From Bhargavaea ginsengi (GTDB taxonomy: Bacteria > Bacillota > Bacilli > Bacillales_A > Planococcaceae): DNA of 64,000 bases. The stretch covers positions 62,001-126,000 of the forward strand of contig NZ_FNZF01000003.1 of NCBI RefSeq assembly GCF_900109165.1, written 5' to 3'. The translations under genes were made by a program, and so were the position numbers. The number at the start of each line of letters is the position of its first letter. The stretch's first letter is position 1. Of this stretch, positions 61,005-64,000 are shown piece after piece. Below the pieces are notes generated by a model, which saw nothing but the letters and a program-made list of their open reading frames with translations, searched no databases and was not told the DNA's origin.

Positions 61005-62033
61005 TTAGTTGGAAAGTTCGCGGATCGGGTCGAACCAGCTGTCTTCCACTTCCGCGAATCGCTCGCCTTCCGACTTCTTGAAGAGGCCGGATTCTCCCGA
61101 GTCTTCCGGAACGAAGACTCCCTCGTTTTCAGCCATTTCATCAGAGGTGAAGGCGTCACGAATCTTATTGAAGTCCTCTTCGCTCAGCACATCCGTGTTG
61201 GCGACAAACGGTGCGTTCAGGACAGGCGTCACGCTGACAAGGACAAATTCTTCACCCGGCACGGTGTGGAACGGCTCGGCCGCATCATCCTTGACCCGGT
61301 AGACCGAACCCGGCGCGTTTTCCTCGCCTTCGGCCACTTCTACGTAGTTATCCACACAAGTATCGCAGAATGCAGCTGCTTCAACAGTTCCTTTGAGCAG
61401 GTTCACAGCAGAACCCTGGTGTGAGCCGCCGAACTGGACCTGTTCAAAGAACGGCCCGCTCTCCATCAGGTCTTCCTCGCTCAGCCCTTTGTCGGAGAAG
61501 TGGTTCAGGATCGAAGAGGAAGGAACGACAAAGCCCGAAGTCGAGCTGTTGGAAACGAAGGAGAAGGACTTTCCTTCTATCGGGTCAATCGTGAATCCGT
61601 CGCCGTCCTTATATTCATCCGCGTTTTCCTTCTCGACCGCGATCCAGGAGTGGTACTTGGCATCATCCAGCGTGCCGGACGGGCCTGTCGGAACGGCCAG
61701 CGGTTCGATGGCATCGTTGCCTTCCTTGGCCTCGATATAGCCCTGCGCGCCCATGAAGGCGAGTTCGGCATTGTTGTTGACGATCGTTTCGATGGCGATG
61801 GCGTAGTCCGTTGTCAGATGGTGTTTGACTTCTTTGCCGGTGGCTTCCCCGACCGCTGTACCGATGGCATCGCGCGCGCCTTTCAGGTCGTTCCCGGATT
61901 CGTTCGGATACCAGACGATGTCGACGACGTCGTCTCCCTGATCATTGCTTTCTGCATCGCCTTCTGAACAAGCTCCCAACAGTGCGGCAGTAGTTGCAGC
62001 GGCAAGCAGCAGCCCGAAACGTTTTTTCATCAT
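61005..62033 (-). CDS. phnD: Phosphonate-binding lipoprotein
   Basis: A 342-residue lipoprotein with lipobox LLGAC (Cys about residue 22) and the PhnD pattern: VDIVWYPNESGNDLKGARDAIG, HHLTTDYAIAIE, NAELAFMGAQGYIEA, SGFVVPSSSILN. It captures phosphonate outside the membrane. It is separated from the PHP gene by 117 bp, unlike the tightly packed phnC-phnE-phnE genes, so it may have its own start point. Confidence 0.92.
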   Translation of the reverse strand: MMKKRFGLLLAAATTAALLGACSEGDAESNDQGDDVVDIVWYPNESGNDLKGARDAIGTAVGEATGKEVKHHLTTDYAIAIETIVNNNAELAFMGAQGYIEAKEGNDAIEPLAVPTGPSGTLDDAKYHSWIAVEKENADEYKDGDGFTIDPIEGKSFSFVSNSSTSGFVVPSSSILNHFSDKGLSEEDLMESGPFFEQVQFGGSHQGSAVNLLKGTVEAAAFCDTCVDNYVEVAEGEENAPGSVYRVKDDAAEPFHTVPGEEFVLVSVTPVLNAPFVANTDVLSEEDFNKIRDAFTSDEMAENEGVFVPEDSGESGLFKKSEGERFAEVEDSWFDPIRELSN

Positions 62034-62150
62034 TCAATCCCCTTTTCCAGATGTTTTGGCTTTTTCCATTCTGCAGATCCATGGTTCAGCTTCATTGAAG
62101 CACGGAAGCGGGCCGCGGGGCTATGGGTTGGCGCGCTTCTTTAGACTGTT

Positions 62151-62972
62151 TTAAGAATGTTTACACGACATTAACAGCGGGTTGTCAGGGCTGGTGAATT
62201 CACCAAGCGCGATAGGGGTGCCGTACCGCCCGTGGTAATCGGAACCGCCTGTCGTGAACAGGCTGAATTCGGCTGCAAGCCGGTCCACACGTTCGTAATC
62301 TTCCGGCGTGTGGTCCGGGTGATGGCGTTCGATTCCGTCGAGCCCTGCAGTTGCAAGTTCCGGGATCAGCTCGTAGGAATCAAGCTGTCCGGGATGGGCG
62401 ATGACCGCGAAGCCGCCGTCTGCTTTGATGGCGCGCACGGCATCGAACACATCGATGTACCGGATATCGCCCGAGGCCGGCCCTCCGTCCTTGAACAGGG
62501 AGCGGTACAGCTGTTGGTAGTCCGCCGACTCAAACGGCGCATCCGTCAGCAGGTCCATCAGATGCTGCTTGTAGACGATGCCGCCTTCCGGAACCATGGC
62601 GAGCACCTGCTCCTCATCCAGCGAGAGGCCGGTTTCCCGGATTTTTCTCGCCTGTTCGAGCGTGTGCAGATGGCGCCGTTCCAGGAGCGGCCGACAGAGG
62701 GCGCGGAGATGGCGGGCATCACTTCCGTAGTTGTAGCCCAGCATGTGGACTTTGCGGTTTCGTTTAAAGTCGTAGGCGGAGATTTCGATGCCCGGGATGA
62801 CGGTGACCCCGTACTCCTCACCTAAGGCAACCACCTCTTCCAGACCATCCGTCGTATCGTGGTCGACAAAACTGAGGTGGGTGATTCCAGCTTCCGTTGC
62901 GCGCTGCAGTACTTCCCGGACCGAATCGGCCCCATCGGAATACCGGCTGTGGACATGAAGATCCGCTTTCAT
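62151..62972 (-). CDS. PHP-domain phosphodiesterase, probable PhnPP-type
   Basis: A 273-residue PHP-family enzyme: N-terminal DLHVHSRYSDGAD (His6, His8), FVDHDTTDG, IPGIEIS (Glu), VIAHPGQ, and the final GGSDYHG metal motif. An inserted domain (about residues 85-185) fits the YciV/TrpH/PhnPP group. Its ATG overlaps the phnL stop (ATGA), and it lies inside a C-P lyase operon where phnP would be expected. In Eggerthella a PHP enzyme in this context hydrolyses the 5-phosphoribosyl 1,2-cyclic phosphate intermediate; I infer the same role. Confidence 0.82.
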   Translation of the reverse strand: MKADLHVHSRYSDGADSVREVLQRATEAGITHLSFVDHDTTDGLEEVVALGEEYGVTVIPGIEISAYDFKRNRKVHMLGYNYGSDARHLRALCRPLLERRHLHTLEQARKIRETGLSLDEEQVLAMVPEGGIVYKQHLMDLLTDAPFESADYQQLYRSLFKDGGPASGDIRYIDVFDAVRAIKADGGFAVIAHPGQLDSYELIPELATAGLDGIERHHPDHTPEDYERVDRLAAEFSLFTTGGSDYHGRYGTPIALGEFTSPDNPLLMSCKHS

Positions 62973-63676
62973 CGCTGCACCTCCGGCATTCCGCGAAGGG
63001 CTTTCTCGTTCATGTCATACACGCAGTCGCACAGCCCCTCCATGAACTCCAGGTCGTGGAAGATGCCGACGAGCGTCGTGCCGTCCGCCTTCAGCTTTTC
63101 GATCACTTCGCGGACCTTCAGCTTGGACTGGTAATCCAGGCTAGCGGTCGGCTCATCCAGCAGCAGCAGGCGAGGTTTCTTTACCGTCGCGATCGCGATG
63201 TTCAGCCGAAGCTTCTCACCGCCCGAGAATGTGTTCGGGAAGGTGTCCCACAGCCGCTCGTCCAGATCGAAATGGCGGAGCGACTGTTCGGCTTTGATGG
63301 TTGCCGCCTCGTGTGATTCGCCCATCCCGAGGAGCGCCTGCTCGACGAGTTCCCTGGCCGTCGTGCGAGGCATGACATTCAGGAACTGCGAGACGTAGCC
63401 GATCTCATGCTTTCTCAGCCAGATGACCTGACGCTCCTCCGCCTTCAGCAGGTCGATCCTGCCGAACCGCTCAGAGTCGAACCAGATCTCCCCCTCATCG
63501 GGCAGATAAGTCCGGTAGATGCTTTTCAGGATCGTTGACTTGCCGCTTCCGCTCTTGCCGACGATGCCGATGAAACCGCCCTGCTCCAGGCTGAAGCTGA
63601 TGCCTTCAACCGCCTTCCTCGTGGTATTCAAATGGTGGCTAGTGAACCGCTTGCCGAAATCTTTCACTTCAAGCAT
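62969..63676 (-). CDS. phnL: C-P lyase complex ATPase-like subunit PhnL
   Basis: A 235-residue ABC-type subunit: Walker A GKSGSGKST, the PhnL-typical YLPDEGEIWF and IGYVSQFLNVMPRTTA, signature FSGGEKLRLNIA, Walker B LLLLDEPTASLD and H-loop IFHDLEFM. With PhnG, H, I and M it makes ribose 1-methylphosphonate 5-triphosphate. The ATG at 63676 or the in-frame TTG at 63682 may start it, both after GAGGAGGGGG. Confidence 0.93.
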   Translation of the reverse strand: MLEVKDFGKRFTSHHLNTTRKAVEGISFSLEQGGFIGIVGKSGSGKSTILKSIYRTYLPDEGEIWFDSERFGRIDLLKAEERQVIWLRKHEIGYVSQFLNVMPRTTARELVEQALLGMGESHEAATIKAEQSLRHFDLDERLWDTFPNTFSGGEKLRLNIAIATVKKPRLLLLDEPTASLDYQSKLKVREVIEKLKADGTTLVGIFHDLEFMEGLCDCVYDMNEKALRGMPEVQR

Positions 63677-63697
63677 GACCAAATTGTCCCCCTCCTC

Positions 63698-64000
63698 TCA
63701 GCTTTTTCGGTAATTCGTCCGGGTGACGACCACGCCGTTGACCATCGTCGCGCTCAGCATCGGGTAACCGTCGTCCATCCGCTCGATAATGAGCAGATCC
63801 GCTTTTTTCCCCGGGCAGACCGAGCCGATCTCCTGTTCCATGTTGACGGCCTGTGCCGGTCGGATCGTCACTTTTGCAAATCCTTCGTGGAGCGGCAGGC
63901 CGCACTCGTCGTGCAGCTTGAAGATCGAATGCAGGAGGGCAGCCGGATAGTAGTCGCTGCACAGGATGTCCGCGCAGCCTTCCTGGATCGCTTCCGCAGC
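63698..64000 (-). CDS. phnM: PhnM, C-terminal part (runs off window)
   Basis: About 100 codons at the edge of the window encode the end of an amidohydrolase-fold PhnM: CSDYYPAALLHSIFKL, IRPAQAVNM, GSVCPGKKADLLIIERMDDGYPML, stop at 63698-63700. PhnM removes pyrophosphate from the ribose-1-methylphosphonate triphosphate intermediate. It lies 21 bp upstream of phnL. The remaining phn genes (G, H, I, J, K) should continue beyond 64000. Confidence 0.88.
   Translation of the reverse strand, partial: AAEAIQEGCADILCSDYYPAALLHSIFKLHDECGLPLHEGFAKVTIRPAQAVNMEQEIGSVCPGKKADLLIIERMDDGYPMLSATMVNGVVVTRTNYRKS

Overview
The window looks like a chromosomal segment of a GC-rich (mid-50s %, by eye) low-passage-number relative of Bacillus, most likely in the Planococcaceae/Bacillales. 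The evidence is Bacillus-type gene sets (cdaA-cdaR-glmM, sigW-rsiW, kbaA/gerD/salA/cwlD, ytoQ, yugN), strong AGGAGG-like ribosome sites, frequent TTG/GTG starts, S-box leaders and intrinsic terminators. There is no phage, rRNA operon or CRISPR array. A few AT-richer patches (about 1.2-3.1 kb, 10.7-11.1 kb, 36-38.5 kb) look like later arrivals.

Layout. 0-3 kb: methyltransferases, small membrane proteins, a MITE-like element and a frameshifted gene. 3.3-7.7 kb: uvsE and a copper operon (copY, copZ, copA) with cop-box operators. 7.8-13.6 kb: small metabolic and unknown genes (ytoQ, GNAT, HIT, HAD, nucleotidyltransferase, two paralogous membrane proteins, VOC proteins). 13.7-17.5 kb: a large MMPL transporter with its TetR regulator and three operator palindromes. 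18-20 kb: psuK-psuG pseudouridine catabolism. 21-24.7 kb: the c-di-AMP/cell-wall module cdaA-cdaR-glmM. 25-26.6 kb: a SulP anion transporter. 26.7-28 kb: sigW-rsiW. 28-35.8 kb: arginase, VOC, alkylation-repair-like protein, a cytosine-deaminase-family enzyme, a catalytically dead S2P-like membrane protein, four tRNAs, pirin and an HD hydrolase. 35.9-38.5 kb: metQ-metN-metI. 38.6-43.3 kb: acsA behind an ssuA-ssuC-ssuB operon led by two tandem SAM-I riboswitches. 43.4-48.4 kb: a D-serine dehydratase/D-threonine aldolase-like enzyme, a MaoC-like protein, yugN and a RavA-ViaA pair. 48.5-58.4 kb: RidA, an LprI-like lipoprotein, tRNA-Thr/Asn, the sporulation/germination neighbourhood (pdaB-like, kbaA, gerD, salA/mrp, cwlD), a rhodanese, glnA and ogt. 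58.5-64 kb: the downstream part of a C-P lyase phosphonate operon (phnM, phnL, a PHP-domain phosphodiesterase, phnD, phnC, two phnE), which runs off the end.

The most unusual signal is a set of nine intergenic arrays, scattered from 3.2 to 57.8 kb. Each array repeats its own 10-11 bp word at an almost invariant 21-bp period (two helical turns), with variable 10-11 bp spacers. Words differ between loci but are related, and two arrays are built as symmetric head-to-head palindromes. Nearly all sit within about 15-65 bp of a stop codon. They are not CRISPRs and match no element I can name. Other notable points are the tandem SAM riboswitches, a CodA homologue lacking the Asp-314 specificity residue (predicted 5-methylcytosine deaminase), a PHP phosphodiesterase translationally coupled to phnL, and three frameshifted genes.
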